Origin: Psychromonas ossibalaenae ATCC BAA-1528
Lineage (GTDB): Bacteria; Pseudomonadota; Gammaproteobacteria; Enterobacterales; Psychromonadaceae
Length of the DNA: 64,000 nt
NCBI RefSeq assembly: GCF_000381745.1
Contig: NZ_KB906976.1
Span: 56,565 to 120,564, forward strand
Reading direction: 5' to 3'
The translations under genes were made by a program, and so were the position numbers. Shown here in pieces: positions 15,339 through 25,268 of this stretch. Below the pieces are notes generated by a model. It saw only the letters and a list, made by a program, of their open reading frames with translations, made no database searches and was not told the origin of the DNA. Position 1 is the first letter of the stretch. Each line of letters opens with the position of its first letter.

Positions 15339-16715
15339 ATGCATTTACTAACTGATAAGCACAATATAGATAAACACCTGCTTCTGCCGGGCCCAAAATC
15401 CAAGAAAGTGATCGCAGAGACACAACAATATATAGGCCGAAGTAATTATGTCGGTCTATATGGAATTGCCATAGCGGCAGGAAACGGCAACTATATACAA
15501 GATGTTGACGGCCATTGGTATTTAGACTGTTTAACCGGCGCTTCGTGCAATATCCTCGGCTACAACACCGGATTAGAACAAATTTATTCCGATGCGGCTA
15601 AAACGCTGCAGCATTCCTGCTTCCCCTATGCGCCGAACCAGGCGGCTTTAGACTTAGCCAAACTATTAATAAACAATACCCCGGGGCATTACCCCAAAAA
15701 AGTTTTATTTGGATTAAGCGGTTCAGATGCCGTAGAAGCAGCTATTCAGGCCATGAGAAAATATACCGGCCGCTTTGCAGTGGTATCTTTTAAATATGAC
15801 TATCACGGCTCCACTGGGTTATCCCAGCCGGCCTCGGGTTTTGGTTTAGATAAAGGTATTTTTCCTCATTCAAAATATTTCCGCCATTTTGATTTTCCCG
15901 GTATAGCCTCTCAAGTAGAGCAGGTTCTGGCTGATATAAAAACCGCTTTTCAGAGCGGACTGGTCGGCGGCGTATTAGTTGAGCCCATTCAAGGGGATGC
16001 CGGTGTTATAACACCGGCAGAAGGCTTTTTAGCATCTCTTCGACAGCTGGCATCTCAATATAACTGTTTATATATGGTTGATGAAGTGCAGACAGGAATG
16101 GGCAGAAGCGGCAGGCTTTGGGCCATTGAACATTATAATATTGAGCCGGATCTGCTGATCACAGCGAAAGGATTATCGGCAGGTTATGTACCTGTTTCTG
16201 CTGTTATAGGCAGGCAGGAAATACTCGATTCTCTTGAACCTGCACAGCATGTTTTCACCTATTCCGGACATCCGCCTTCCTGCAGGGTCGCACAATATGT
16301 AGTGAATAAAATGATACAAGCAGATACCTTGGATTCTGTCACCCGAAACGGATTGTTATTAAAAAATAAGCTGTTAAAACTACAGAAAATATTCCCGAAT
16401 ATTATTAAGGAAGTACGGGGATTAGGACTAATGCTGGGAATGGAGCTCAATATTGAAAACAATCCGGCATTAACACAAACCTTCTGTTATTTATGTTTAC
16501 AAAGAGGTGTATTTTTCGGTTATTTCGGCATTAATAATAACGTAGTCCGAATAGAGCCGCCGCTCACTCTGACACAGGAAGAGATCGCCAGGGTTATTGA
16601 GGTAAGCCATGAAGCGTTTTCGATAATCGCAGAAAACAGGGTCTCAGATAATGTTAAAGATGCATTCAAAAAATACTGTGTTGGCATCGGTATAGCCGCC
16701 GACAAGAAGATTTGA
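15339..16715 (+). CDS. Class III pyridoxal-phosphate aminotransferase
   Basis: The ATG at 15339 follows GGGAG at 7 nt, so I prefer it to the in-frame GTG at 15315; the protein then has 458 residues. It shows the class III fold: GNGNYIQDVDGHWYLDCLTGASCNILGYN at the N-terminus, GLSGSDAVEAAIQAMRKYTGR for the phosphate-binding loop, VEPIQGDAGVITP, VDEVQTGMGRSG and the PLP lysine in LITAKGLSAGYVPVSAVIG. Class III enzymes move amino groups from omega-amino acids or diamines such as GABA, ornithine, diaminobutyrate or taurine. I cannot fix the substrate. The gene is not in an evident operon; the convergent neighbour is a 2H phosphoesterase. Confidence 0.85.
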   Translation: MHLLTDKHNIDKHLLLPGPKSKKVIAETQQYIGRSNYVGLYGIAIAAGNGNYIQDVDGHWYLDCLTGASCNILGYNTGLEQIYSDAAKTLQHSCFPYAPNQAALDLAKLLINNTPGHYPKKVLFGLSGSDAVEAAIQAMRKYTGRFAVVSFKYDYHGSTGLSQPASGFGLDKGIFPHSKYFRHFDFPGIASQVEQVLADIKTAFQSGLVGGVLVEPIQGDAGVITPAEGFLASLRQLASQYNCLYMVDEVQTGMGRSGRLWAIEHYNIEPDLLITAKGLSAGYVPVSAVIGRQEILDSLEPAQHVFTYSGHPPSCRVAQYVVNKMIQADTLDSVTRNGLLLKNKLLKLQKIFPNIIKEVRGLGLMLGMELNIENNPALTQTFCYLCLQRGVFFGYFGINNNVVRIEPPLTLTQEEIARVIEVSHEAFSIIAENRVSDNVKDAFKKYCVGIGIAADKKI

Positions 16716-16740
16716 GACAGATTCCTCGCGCATAGGGCGG

Positions 16741-17436
16741 TTATTGTATTTTTCTAAGCTCACAGTGAGACAGCTGTTTTGTATGTGACAAGTTTTGATA
16801 CCAGTTATTAAAAACCAGCTCCAGTTTATCAATAGTCACCGTACCAAAATCAAAGTTTCTATATTTATAAAGTATTTTTATAAATTTTTCGCTGTTGTGC
16901 ACTTCCCGGCGAAACCTGACCGCTGTTGTATGCGCCGTAGATATTTTATACCTGAGATCAATCGATGTCGGCAGAGCGGCTTTCTTGAAACCATCACGCA
17001 GTCGGCTGCGCAGTACATTTAACTGCCCGCTTTCAGGAAATCCCTGAATCAGAATACAAGACGACGAAGCGGTAATACCAGTGTATTTTATTGTAAAAGG
17101 CGGCAGATCCTTAACCGCATCAGCAAAAACTCCGGCATAAGCAGGCGCATCAATATCGCTCAGCGTAAAACCTTGTTGACAGGTAATAATCGATAACACC
17201 GTCAGATGCAGTTCATTCTCTGGATAATAATACTGCAGCGGCTCTATACTTCTTAACTCATCTAAAAAACCACCGATTTTTTCACCAGTATCAGGGCTAA
17301 GGTAAGATAAAACAGTCAGCCCTCTGCGGTTATCCTCCGTTGAATTAATAAGAGGATCTGTCTCATATTGATTTTCTTTGAACCTGCAGATGGAATTGTT
17401 CCACATATCATCATAAATTTTTTTTATATCAGACAT
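16741..17436 (-). CDS. 2H phosphoesterase / 2'-5' RNA ligase-like protein
   Basis: A 231-residue soluble protein. It has two H-x-T-x motifs about 90 residues apart, HLTV (77-80) after YPENELHLTVLSI and HTTA (169-172) in ISTAHTTAVRF, the two catalytic histidines of the 2H phosphoesterase superfamily. Members hydrolyse or form 2',3'- or 2',5'-phosphodiester bonds in RNA or nucleotides. The N-terminal RRGLTVLSYLSP segment fits the first strand of the fold. It is not close to the ThpR/LigT branch, so the substrate is open. Its terminator region abuts the convergent aminotransferase. Confidence 0.7.
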   Translation of the reverse strand: MSDIKKIYDDMWNNSICRFKENQYETDPLINSTEDNRRGLTVLSYLSPDTGEKIGGFLDELRSIEPLQYYYPENELHLTVLSIITCQQGFTLSDIDAPAYAGVFADAVKDLPPFTIKYTGITASSSCILIQGFPESGQLNVLRSRLRDGFKKAALPTSIDLRYKISTAHTTAVRFRREVHNSEKFIKILYKYRNFDFGTVTIDKLELVFNNWYQNLSHTKQLSHCELRKIQ

Positions 17437-17669
17437 AATAAGGACTGTTGACCTCTGTTATTTACTGAAACTGAAGTAAATAGTTTATTCTATTTTTCCT
17501 ATGCAGACACTTAACCTTCGCCATTTTTTGAATATAATTGTTCAATCGCTTTATATCTAAAAACTCATCAGCAGCGGTAGGATTGTGACTAGCAACTCTA
17601 CCTTAACTCATTCTCTATGCTACTTTTATACGAATACCGTTAATAGCTCACCTTGTACCGGAGGCCTAT

Positions 17670-18653
17670 TTGTCTCATCTGTCTGCAAAACGAATAATAC
17701 ATATATCCGCCATGCTGCTGTGCACATCTAATGTTTATGCCGGGCAATGGTTTATTCAGATAGATAATGACGCAGCTTTCGGGGATGACGGTAACTACAG
17801 CAACGGTTTAATCATTGGCTGGGAAGAGACGCCAGCCTCCAACCTAAGCAAAGCGCCGGGCTTTATGCACCGGCAAAGCCAGCTTTCCTTTACACAAACA
17901 CAGGCAGAGAAAGCCTGGGGATTAAAATTAAGCCAGCAGATGTGGACGCCCTCTGAAATTGCAATAGAAACACCACAGCCTTATGAGCGCCCTTTTGCCG
18001 GATATTTAGCAGTAGAAAGCCACACAGCGACTTACAGCAGCTCCCTAGCTCAGAAAAACTGGTTATCACTGGGTGTGGTAGGACCAGCCTCCGGTACTCA
18101 GCCAGTTCAAGAAGTTGTCCACAAGATTATCGGCTCATCATCACCGCTTGGCTGGCATAATCAGATAGAAAATCAACTCACTGTGCAGCTGGGCTATGAG
18201 GTAGAAACACTACTGATTCGACAGGACTTTGCTAACGGAAGTCAGTGGGAATTCAGCGGCTTCAGTCATTCACAGCTCGGAAACTTCCGCAGTGAAACCG
18301 ATCTCGGTCTCACCTTGAAATGGGGAACCAGTCTACGCAATTCTTTTGGACGGTTAAGCAGTCACAGCGGCCAATACGGTAATTTATCTGCAGAGGCAGA
18401 GTCCGGCTCATTTTTTATTTACAGCCGGGCGTCTATGGGGTATCGATTCAATGATTTAACATTACAAGGCAGTCTGCCCTACGATTCCTACGTCGAGCTT
18501 GAAAATAAACAGGCGGCTCTTACAGTCGGCGTTATCTGGGTACAGCCGGGCTGGTCAGTCGCCTGGAGCTTTAATACCTACACTCGAGAGTACCAGAGTG
18601 ATCCCGGCAGACACCATGGTTACGGCTCATTAATATTCAGCTGGGGCATGTAA
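17670..18653 (+). CDS. LpxR-like lipid A deacylase (DUF2219 outer-membrane beta-barrel)
   Basis: A 327-residue protein from a TTG start that is supported by GGAGG five bases upstream and by the signal peptide that follows (about 24 residues, ending in NVYA before GQWF). The mature protein begins FIQIDNDAAFGDDGNYSNGLIIGW, then has PYERPFAGYLAVE and LGVVGPASGTQPVQEVVHKI with SSSPLGWHNQ, all signature motifs of LpxR, whose calcium site and catalytic Asn/His lie in these segments. It ends in an aromatic residue-rich strand (SLIFSWGM). LpxR removes the 3'-linked acyl chains of lipid A in the outer membrane. The gene stands alone. Confidence 0.85.
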   Translation: MSHLSAKRIIHISAMLLCTSNVYAGQWFIQIDNDAAFGDDGNYSNGLIIGWEETPASNLSKAPGFMHRQSQLSFTQTQAEKAWGLKLSQQMWTPSEIAIETPQPYERPFAGYLAVESHTATYSSSLAQKNWLSLGVVGPASGTQPVQEVVHKIIGSSSPLGWHNQIENQLTVQLGYEVETLLIRQDFANGSQWEFSGFSHSQLGNFRSETDLGLTLKWGTSLRNSFGRLSSHSGQYGNLSAEAESGSFFIYSRASMGYRFNDLTLQGSLPYDSYVELENKQAALTVGVIWVQPGWSVAWSFNTYTREYQSDPGRHHGYGSLIFSWGM

Positions 18654-18881
18654 AAACCGGCCGCTTAAATAAACACTTATTTTCAGCTTCGTAAGCCGGG
18701 GCAAATAGATCTATCTTATCTGGCGGCTAAATAACACGATCCCGTTTACATTGTTCAGCTAACAGTGTTTTTTGCTATTGCATTGATTAACATACATTTA
18801 TTATGCATCTGTTGATGCTCACAATGACACTAATAACATTCGTGTCATCGGCAGATTACTACACAATTGCAGCTGTTATTG

Positions 18882-19754
18882 TTAAGTTGATAATACCCGC
18901 CAGCCACCATGATAAACATTGAAACTGTCAGTTTTGGTAAAACCGATTAAGGTGACATTAAATTTTGTAGCCGCTTTGACAGCAAGGGCTGAAGGAGCGC
19001 CAACTGCGACTATTATATGAATATTGGCCATGATCGCTTTTTGTACTAATTCAAAACTAATACGCCCACTCAGCACCAATATCGTTTCTTCATTGCTAGT
19101 TTCCGTTAAACAGTTCATACCAATAACTTTATCAACGGCATTATGACGTCCGATATCTTCAGCGGTCACGAGAAACTGATCAGCAGAATATAAACCAGCA
19201 GCATGTGAGCCGCCTGTTTGCGAGAAAATAGTTTGATGCAGTCGTAACTGCTCAGGCAGATGGAAAATATTTTGGCTGTTAATTGTTGTTTTATTTTCGG
19301 TCGTCTTTACGGGCGCTTTGAGCTGCAGTGCGTTTAACGACGTTTTACCACAAATACCGCAACTTGAATGACTGGTAAACTGGCGCTCAATAGCTCGCCA
19401 ATTCGGCTGTACATGCTTTGCTAAGACGACACATACCGCGTTACCTTGATGCTGCTGTGTATCAAACTCACAATCTGTAATATCACCTTTTTCGTTTATG
19501 ATACCTTCACATAATAAAAAACCATGAATCAATTCACGATCCTGACCCGGGGTACGCATCGTAATTGAAAGTGTATTTGTTTGGTATTGTTCACTCGCTA
19601 AGTCGTAATAAGACAAGCTGATCTGCAGCGGCTCCTCTACAATAATAACGTCTTCTTTGAGCTTCTGATGTAATTGCTCTGACTGACGTTGATAATGCTG
19701 TTTAGGCATCACCTTGACTTCGAGAGCATTGTCGTTCTCTATTCTGTGGTGCAT
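18882..19754 (-). CDS. fdhD: Formate dehydrogenase accessory sulfurtransferase FdhD
   Basis: A 290-residue cytoplasmic protein. It contains EEPLQISLSYYDLASEQYQTNTLSITMRTPG near the start, the sulfur-carrying CxxC loop SSCGICGKTSL around residue 130, and the C-terminal SGRISFELVQKAIMANIHIIVAVGAPSALAV segment, all typical of FdhD. It moves sulfur from IscS to the bis-MGD molybdenum cofactor, which is needed for an active formate dehydrogenase. The gene follows fdsA on the same strand after 137 bp, so the enzyme and its maturation factor are encoded together. Confidence 0.93.
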   Translation of the reverse strand: MHHRIENDNALEVKVMPKQHYQRQSEQLHQKLKEDVIIVEEPLQISLSYYDLASEQYQTNTLSITMRTPGQDRELIHGFLLCEGIINEKGDITDCEFDTQQHQGNAVCVVLAKHVQPNWRAIERQFTSHSSCGICGKTSLNALQLKAPVKTTENKTTINSQNIFHLPEQLRLHQTIFSQTGGSHAAGLYSADQFLVTAEDIGRHNAVDKVIGMNCLTETSNEETILVLSGRISFELVQKAIMANIHIIVAVGAPSALAVKAATKFNVTLIGFTKTDSFNVYHGGWRVLST

Positions 19755-19891
19755 TTATTACTCTTATTACTAAAATGTGACAGGATAAATTATCCGTTTT
19801 ATTTTCGCGTTTTGATAACTCATGAGTAGATTGAAAGCAGACTCTTTTTATCGAAGATATTCTTTAAATAAAAACAGTCTGCGTTATTCAA

Positions 19892-22765
19892 TTACTCAAC
19901 TGATTCCTCAAGAGAAGCTTCAAAAAAATCTTTCTGCTTTTCTATCTGCTCGTTTCGAGAAACCTGCCACTCTGACAAAGTGTCAGTTGCTGCGATTTTA
20001 ACTGCAGTCACCTTAAACTCAGGACATTTAGTCGCTTTATCTTTATCCCATCCTTGAATCGCATTGATTGCCGTATCAGGGTGATGGAACGTAGTAAACA
20101 GAGTACCAGCTTTCACTTTCTTAGAAAGGCGAACCTTAATTGAGATCTCATTAGTTCGGCTTATTAAGCTCACAAGATCGTCCGTTTTTAAGGAAAGTCG
20201 TTCAGCATCACTTGGATGAATTAATAACTCATCTTTTTCATGCCATTCACTATTTTTCGTTCTCCGTGTCTGCGTGCCTACATTGTAATGTACCAAAACG
20301 CGACCTGTAATTAATATGAAAGGGAAATCGACATCAGCAGCCGAACTTGTTTCCTGATAATCACATACTTGTAATGCCCCGCCACCTTCTCTGATGATTT
20401 TACCTTCATGCAGAATAGGTGAACCATTCGGGTTTTCTTTATTACAAGGCCATTGCACGCCACCAAGTTGATCTATTTTATCGTAGCTAACCTCACTAAT
20501 ATCATTCCATAGACCTTTCATCTCATCTAAAATTTCTTCCGGATGGTTGTAATGCATATCGTAACCCATCGCAGTTGCGACTTTAGAGATAATTTCCCAC
20601 TCTTGTAACTCAACTTTAGGTTTCAACGCATTTCTTACGCGGCTAAGTCTACGCTCTGCATTAATAAATACCCCGTCCTTTTCTAAGAAAGAGCTGCCGG
20701 GTAAAAATACATTTGCAAAAGCAGACGTTTCATTTAAAAACAGATCCAGTTGTACAACAAAGTCCATTTTAGATAACGCTTTAGCAATACGCGGTAAGTC
20801 TGGCTCAGACTGCATGATCTCTTCACCTTGAATGAAGAAACCTTTAAACTTATCTTGTAATGCACTATCAATCATCTCAGGCATTTTTTGACCTAGTTTA
20901 GTGCTCTGTTCAACGCCCCATGCTTTAGTGTATTTATCTGCAACATCTTGACTTGTCACATCTTCATAACCAAGTGTGGAGTGAGGGTAAGCCCCTACAT
21001 CACAAGCACCCTGTACGTTATTTTGACCACGTAAAGGATTCACCCCAGAGCCGTTTCTCCCTAAGTTTCCGGTTAACATCGCAAGGTTAGCAAGTGTCAT
21101 TACACCATCAGAGCCTTGAGCATGCTCAGTAACACCTAAGCCGTAAAAGATAGAGCTTCTATCACTTGAGCCATAAATATTGGCAGCTTTAACAATGTCG
21201 TAGCTTGTAACACCTGCAATTTTTGCAACGTGCTCTGGGCTATGTTGCTCCTGCTTAATAAAGTCCATATATTTTTTCACAAGCGTGTTGTCTAACTGCT
21301 CTTTAATATACTTCTTATTAACCAGATTTTGGGTCACTAAAACATGCGCAATAGAGTTTAATACCGCAACATTTGTACCCGGTTTAATTTGCAAATGAAC
21401 ATCTGCTTTAATAAGTGGAGAACTAACTAACTCTGTCTCCATCGGATCAATCACAACTGTTTTTACACCAGCAACACGCATACGTTTTTTCAAACGCGCA
21501 CCAACAACTGGGTGAGCATTGGTTGGGTTTGCGCCAACGATTAAAAACACATCAACATGTTCAATACTATCAAAGTCTTGTGTACCTGAACTGGTACCCA
21601 GAGTTTGCTCTAATCCGTAACCCGTCGGTGAATGGCAACGTCTTGCACAGTTATCGATATTGTTATTAGCAAATGCTGTTCTGTTGAACTTTTGAAGTGC
21701 ATATACCTCTTCTATCGTACAGCGAGAAGAAGCTAATGAGCCAAGTGCATCATTGCCATGCTCTTCTTTAATTTTATTAAAGCCCTTTGCAATAAAGGCA
21801 AATGCTTCTTCAAAGCTTACTTTTTTCCAAGGGTCATTAACAGTTTCACGAATTAACGGCTCTGTAATTCTTTCTTTATGCGAAACATAATCGTAAGCAA
21901 AACGACCTTTAACACAGAGGTGATTTTTGTTTGAAGGCGTATTGCCGTTAGGTGTGATCCTAACCACCTCATCCATTTTAGTTTCAACAACTAAACCACA
22001 GCCAACACCACAATAAGCACAAGTCGTGGCAACTTTGTTTGATGGTAAGCCCATCTTGACCATGCTTTTTTCATTTAATGAAGCGGTAGGACAAACTTCA
22101 ACACATTTACCACATGAAACACAGATAGAGTTTTTAAAGTCAAATAGACCCGGACAGACTTCTGAATGAAGTCCTCTATGTTTAACGGTTAATGCAAAGG
22201 TACCTTGTGTTTCGATACACACCCTGACACATTTATAACAGCTGATACATTTGCTGCTTTCATAGTCAAAATAGGGTGCTGATTTATCAATAACAGGTTT
22301 ATGAGGTTTACGATCTTCCACTAAAAAGCGAGAGCCCCTCACACCATGTTCAGCACATAAAGTTTGTAAGTCACAGTCTCCATTAGCTGAACAAACTAAA
22401 CACTCTAACGGATGCTCTGAGATATACAGATCCAGTAAATTTTTTCTAAGTTTAAACAGCTCTTTGCTTTCCGTTGTAACAACAAGTCCTTCTGCAACAA
22501 TTGCTGTACAAGAGGTTGTGATTCTTGCTCCTTCAATTTCAACAATACATAGCCTGCAGCCGCCAATCGGTTTAAGGCTGTCTGTCGCACAGAGTCTTGG
22601 AATATTAATACCTACTTTTAAAGCGGCGCGCATAACTGACTCACCTTCAAAGGCGGTAACAGTTTGACCATCGATAGTTAAGGTAACCTCTTTTTTAGAG
22701 TCAACCGCTGGCGTGCCATAATCACATTTTACATTGATGATATTTTTTGCGTTGGTTAGCTGCAT
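19892..22765 (-). CDS. fdsA: NAD-dependent formate dehydrogenase alpha subunit (molybdenum catalytic subunit)
   Basis: A 957-residue protein. The N-terminus holds a NuoG-like [2Fe-2S] domain (Cys59, Cys70, Cys73, Cys86), the His-Cys cluster segment EHPLECLVCSANGDCDLQTLC and two ferredoxin [4Fe-4S] motifs (CISCYKCVRVC and CVSCGKCVEVCP). The molybdopterin part begins with CAYCGVGCGL and continues with CARRCHSPTGYGL, where the metal ligand is Cys rather than selenocysteine, and ends with a dinucleotide-binding domain. It oxidises formate to CO2 and passes electrons through the clusters to the FdsB/FdsG module. Only two bases separate it from fdsB. Confidence 0.93.
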   Translation of the reverse strand: MQLTNAKNIINVKCDYGTPAVDSKKEVTLTIDGQTVTAFEGESVMRAALKVGINIPRLCATDSLKPIGGCRLCIVEIEGARITTSCTAIVAEGLVVTTESKELFKLRKNLLDLYISEHPLECLVCSANGDCDLQTLCAEHGVRGSRFLVEDRKPHKPVIDKSAPYFDYESSKCISCYKCVRVCIETQGTFALTVKHRGLHSEVCPGLFDFKNSICVSCGKCVEVCPTASLNEKSMVKMGLPSNKVATTCAYCGVGCGLVVETKMDEVVRITPNGNTPSNKNHLCVKGRFAYDYVSHKERITEPLIRETVNDPWKKVSFEEAFAFIAKGFNKIKEEHGNDALGSLASSRCTIEEVYALQKFNRTAFANNNIDNCARRCHSPTGYGLEQTLGTSSGTQDFDSIEHVDVFLIVGANPTNAHPVVGARLKKRMRVAGVKTVVIDPMETELVSSPLIKADVHLQIKPGTNVAVLNSIAHVLVTQNLVNKKYIKEQLDNTLVKKYMDFIKQEQHSPEHVAKIAGVTSYDIVKAANIYGSSDRSSIFYGLGVTEHAQGSDGVMTLANLAMLTGNLGRNGSGVNPLRGQNNVQGACDVGAYPHSTLGYEDVTSQDVADKYTKAWGVEQSTKLGQKMPEMIDSALQDKFKGFFIQGEEIMQSEPDLPRIAKALSKMDFVVQLDLFLNETSAFANVFLPGSSFLEKDGVFINAERRLSRVRNALKPKVELQEWEIISKVATAMGYDMHYNHPEEILDEMKGLWNDISEVSYDKIDQLGGVQWPCNKENPNGSPILHEGKIIREGGGALQVCDYQETSSAADVDFPFILITGRVLVHYNVGTQTRRTKNSEWHEKDELLIHPSDAERLSLKTDDLVSLISRTNEISIKVRLSKKVKAGTLFTTFHHPDTAINAIQGWDKDKATKCPEFKVTAVKIAATDTLSEWQVSRNEQIEKQKDFFEASLEESVE

Positions 22766-22767
22766 AA

Positions 22768-24333
22768 TTATCTTCTCACATATTTGTTGTAACGATCTTC
22801 AAACTCATTTGGAAAGTTTTTAATCAAGCTTAAAACAGGCACTGCGGTGATCCCGCCTAATGCACATAATGACGTTTGCGTCAGGGTATCGCAGAGCTCT
22901 TTTATGAGAATAATATTTTCATTTACAGACTCGCCTGAGATAATTTGCTCCATCATCTCAGCGCCGCGTCTTGAACCAATACGACAAGGAGTACAGGTTC
23001 CACATGACTCTAAGGCACAGAAATCAAAAGCAAAATGCGCTAACTCTTTGGCACTTGCATCATGCCCCATCACGATTATTCCACCATGCCCGATATGTCC
23101 ACCGAGCGTTTTAAAATGCTCGTAGTCTAATGGGTTATCTAAATCGTTCTTAGACATGTGGTAACCAAGCGGCCCGCCTATCTGCACCAATTTAACATCT
23201 CTCGCACCATCAAATGAGAACGCTAAACCGCCGCCAAAGTCATCGATGATATCTCTAACCGTAATACCAAATGGTAATTCAACTAAGCCGCCATATTTAA
23301 TGTTGCCGCTGAGCTGAAACGGGCAGGTACCACGAGAGCGGTCATAGCCAAGTCTGCCGTACGCTTTGCCGCCATTTTCAATAATCGGTACCATGCTGAC
23401 TAGTGAGATAACATTGAATAGTGCTGTTGGTTTTCCAAACAGACCTTTGTGAACAGGGAATGGCGGTTTTACACGAACAGTGCCACGCTTGCCTTCTAAA
23501 CTATTTAATAATGCAGTCTCTTCACCACAAACATAAGAGCCGGCACCAACACGCAGATGGATATCAAAATCTTTGCCGCTGTTTTGGATATTTTTACCCA
23601 GCCAGCCTGTTTTGCGGGCAAGATTAATGGCATTATTTAATACTTTTCGTGCGATTGGATATTCAGAACGAAGATAGATATAACCTTCATTTGCCCCCAC
23701 CGCTAACGCGGTTAAAAACATGCCTTCTAAAATCATAAACGGGTCACCCTCACCCATCATTCGATCTGAAAACGTACCAGAGTCACCTTCATCGAAGTTA
23801 CAAACAACAAATTTTTCGTCATCAACCGCATCTTTGGTTGCTTGTAGTTTTAGATAAGACGGGAATGCAGCGCCGCCTCGACCTCTTAAGCCAGAGTGTT
23901 CCATCTCTTTAATTAGGCTTTCAGGGGAGGCAAAAAGTGCTTTTTTAAGTGCAGTAAAACCACCATGCTTGATGTAATCATCAATATCCATCGGGTCAAC
24001 TAAACCAACACGCTTAAAACAGAGTCTTGTCTGCTTAGCAAGGTAAGGTACTTTAGTAATATCACCGACTCTTAATGGATGCTCTCCTCCGTTTAAAAAG
24101 TCAGCATCAAACAATCCAGCAACATCTTTTTCTTTGACGGGACCATAAGCAATACGCTCGCCGTTAACTTCCACTTCAACTAAGGTTTCTAACCAGAAAA
24201 GTCCCCAAGATCCATTACGAATAATTTGAATATCTTGATTGTTTTGCTTTGCGAGTAGTGTAATTTCTTCAACAACTTCATCGGCGCCTAAAGAGACAGA
24301 GGTGGTATCTAACGGAACATAAACCTTAATCAT
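22768..24333 (-). CDS. fdsB: NAD-dependent formate dehydrogenase beta subunit (NuoF-like)
   Basis: A 521-residue protein. A thioredoxin-like N-terminal region (about 1-120) is followed by a NuoF module: HSGLRGRGGAAFPSYLKLQ for NADH binding, VVCNFDEGDSGTFSDRMM and GAGSYVCGEETALLNSLEG for FMN, and the [4Fe-4S] motif ESCGTCTPCRIGSRR with a further Cys in TQTSLCALGG. It carries FMN and reduces NAD+ with electrons from formate. The stop is adjacent to the start of fdsA and the start lies three bases after the fdsG stop, so the three are translationally linked. Confidence 0.93.
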   Translation of the reverse strand: MIKVYVPLDTTSVSLGADEVVEEITLLAKQNNQDIQIIRNGSWGLFWLETLVEVEVNGERIAYGPVKEKDVAGLFDADFLNGGEHPLRVGDITKVPYLAKQTRLCFKRVGLVDPMDIDDYIKHGGFTALKKALFASPESLIKEMEHSGLRGRGGAAFPSYLKLQATKDAVDDEKFVVCNFDEGDSGTFSDRMMGEGDPFMILEGMFLTALAVGANEGYIYLRSEYPIARKVLNNAINLARKTGWLGKNIQNSGKDFDIHLRVGAGSYVCGEETALLNSLEGKRGTVRVKPPFPVHKGLFGKPTALFNVISLVSMVPIIENGGKAYGRLGYDRSRGTCPFQLSGNIKYGGLVELPFGITVRDIIDDFGGGLAFSFDGARDVKLVQIGGPLGYHMSKNDLDNPLDYEHFKTLGGHIGHGGIIVMGHDASAKELAHFAFDFCALESCGTCTPCRIGSRRGAEMMEQIISGESVNENIILIKELCDTLTQTSLCALGGITAVPVLSLIKNFPNEFEDRYNKYVRR

Positions 24334-24336
24334 TAT

Positions 24337-24810
24337 CTATTTTCCTTTACAGTTTTTATTGATGATGCTTTTTACGTTATCGCTGGTTACTTCAGCATAA
24401 AGTTTATCGTTCACAACAATATTCGGACCAACTGCACAGTTGCCTAAACAAAAAACCTCTTCTATTTCAAATTCTCCATCTTCTCTCTTTTCACCAATAT
24501 CAGTTTCTAATGTGTCACACAAAACTTTAATCATATTCTTAGACTTTCTCGCATAGCATCCTTCAGCCATACAAACTTTTACCACATTTTTTGCTCTTGG
24601 CTTAGTTTTGAAATCATGGTAAAAACTAACAACACCAAGTACCCCTGCTTCAGACTGACTAAAAGTATTGGCCAGTGCTGGGTATAACTCTTCATTAATA
24701 TAACCAAAGGTATCTGCCAAGTTTCGCAGTGTTTCAACTAACCCCCCTCTTAAATGGGTGTTTTTTTCTATCACTTTAAGCGCTGTATCAAAATCATATT
24801 CTTTAAACAT
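24337..24810 (-). CDS. fdsG: NAD-dependent formate dehydrogenase gamma subunit (NuoE-like)
   Basis: A 157-residue protein of NuoE type with a [2Fe-2S] cluster: cysteines in VCMAEGCYARKS and in FCLGNCAVGPNIVVND. The helical N-terminal half (EYDFDTALKVIEKNTHLRGGLVETL) matches the family. It passes electrons between the FdsB and FdsA parts. It is the first gene of the operon. A usual small fdsD gene does not follow; fdhD fills the role of fdsC. Confidence 0.92.
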   Translation of the reverse strand: MFKEYDFDTALKVIEKNTHLRGGLVETLRNLADTFGYINEELYPALANTFSQSEAGVLGVVSFYHDFKTKPRAKNVVKVCMAEGCYARKSKNMIKVLCDTLETDIGEKREDGEFEIEEVFCLGNCAVGPNIVVNDKLYAEVTSDNVKSIINKNCKGK

Positions 24811-24842
24811 ATTCGCGTTCTCTTATCTATGCATTAACTTGG

Positions 24843-24868
24843 TGTCAAACGCTAAATAACATTTGACA
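24843..24868 (-). promoter_or_regulatory. Inverted repeat and -35 element upstream of fdsG
   Basis: TGTCAAA (24843-24849) and TTTGACA (24862-24868) are perfect complements separated by 12 bp, centred about 45 bp upstream of the fdsG ATG. On the minus strand the arm nearer the gene supplies TTGACA, a consensus -35 hexamer, so a protein bound to the repeat would affect initiation. The regulator is unknown. Confidence 0.4.
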
Positions 24869-24869
24869 C

Positions 24870-25268
24870 AATCGCTTTACTTACCGAAGCTCAACGCCCT
24901 TATTAGTGGTTAAAATGGAGAGTTAAATTAACAATTCGCTTACTAAACGACATCGTCACACGGCAGGGCAGTTAACAACATTTACACTTACTGTTAACAT
25001 GTTTTTTATAATACCTCATGAATGCAGGGATATAATAATACAGAACAACAGCACCTTGATTTTTATAGACATTTTTTGACCAACTTAACATTTCTAGGTA
25101 AACGCTCCGTGGCAAAAACGACAATACCCAATTTGGAGTAAATAAAGGGCAGGATGAAACGAGTTATTCCCCACGCTACGGCAGCTCAAAAAAGCACTGA
25201 ATCTGCTCATGGGATTTAAACCTGCTCACCTGCTTCCCTTGTTGTCGAGTCGCTTGATGTGAGAACTC
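24870..25268. other. Intergenic region, nothing recognised
   Basis: About 400 bp between the formate dehydrogenase promoter and the first small repeat. A 21-codon frame at 25154 with a fair ribosome binding site is the only candidate and I do not call it. Confidence 0.3.

Noticed and set aside
19892..22765. Selenocysteine in the formate dehydrogenase
   Set aside because: The metal-ligand position is an ordinary Cys codon (CARRCHSPT) and no in-frame TGA is present.
25154..25219. A 21-codon frame after AGGGCAGG
   Set aside because: Too short, no conserved features, and it lies in a region of repeats.
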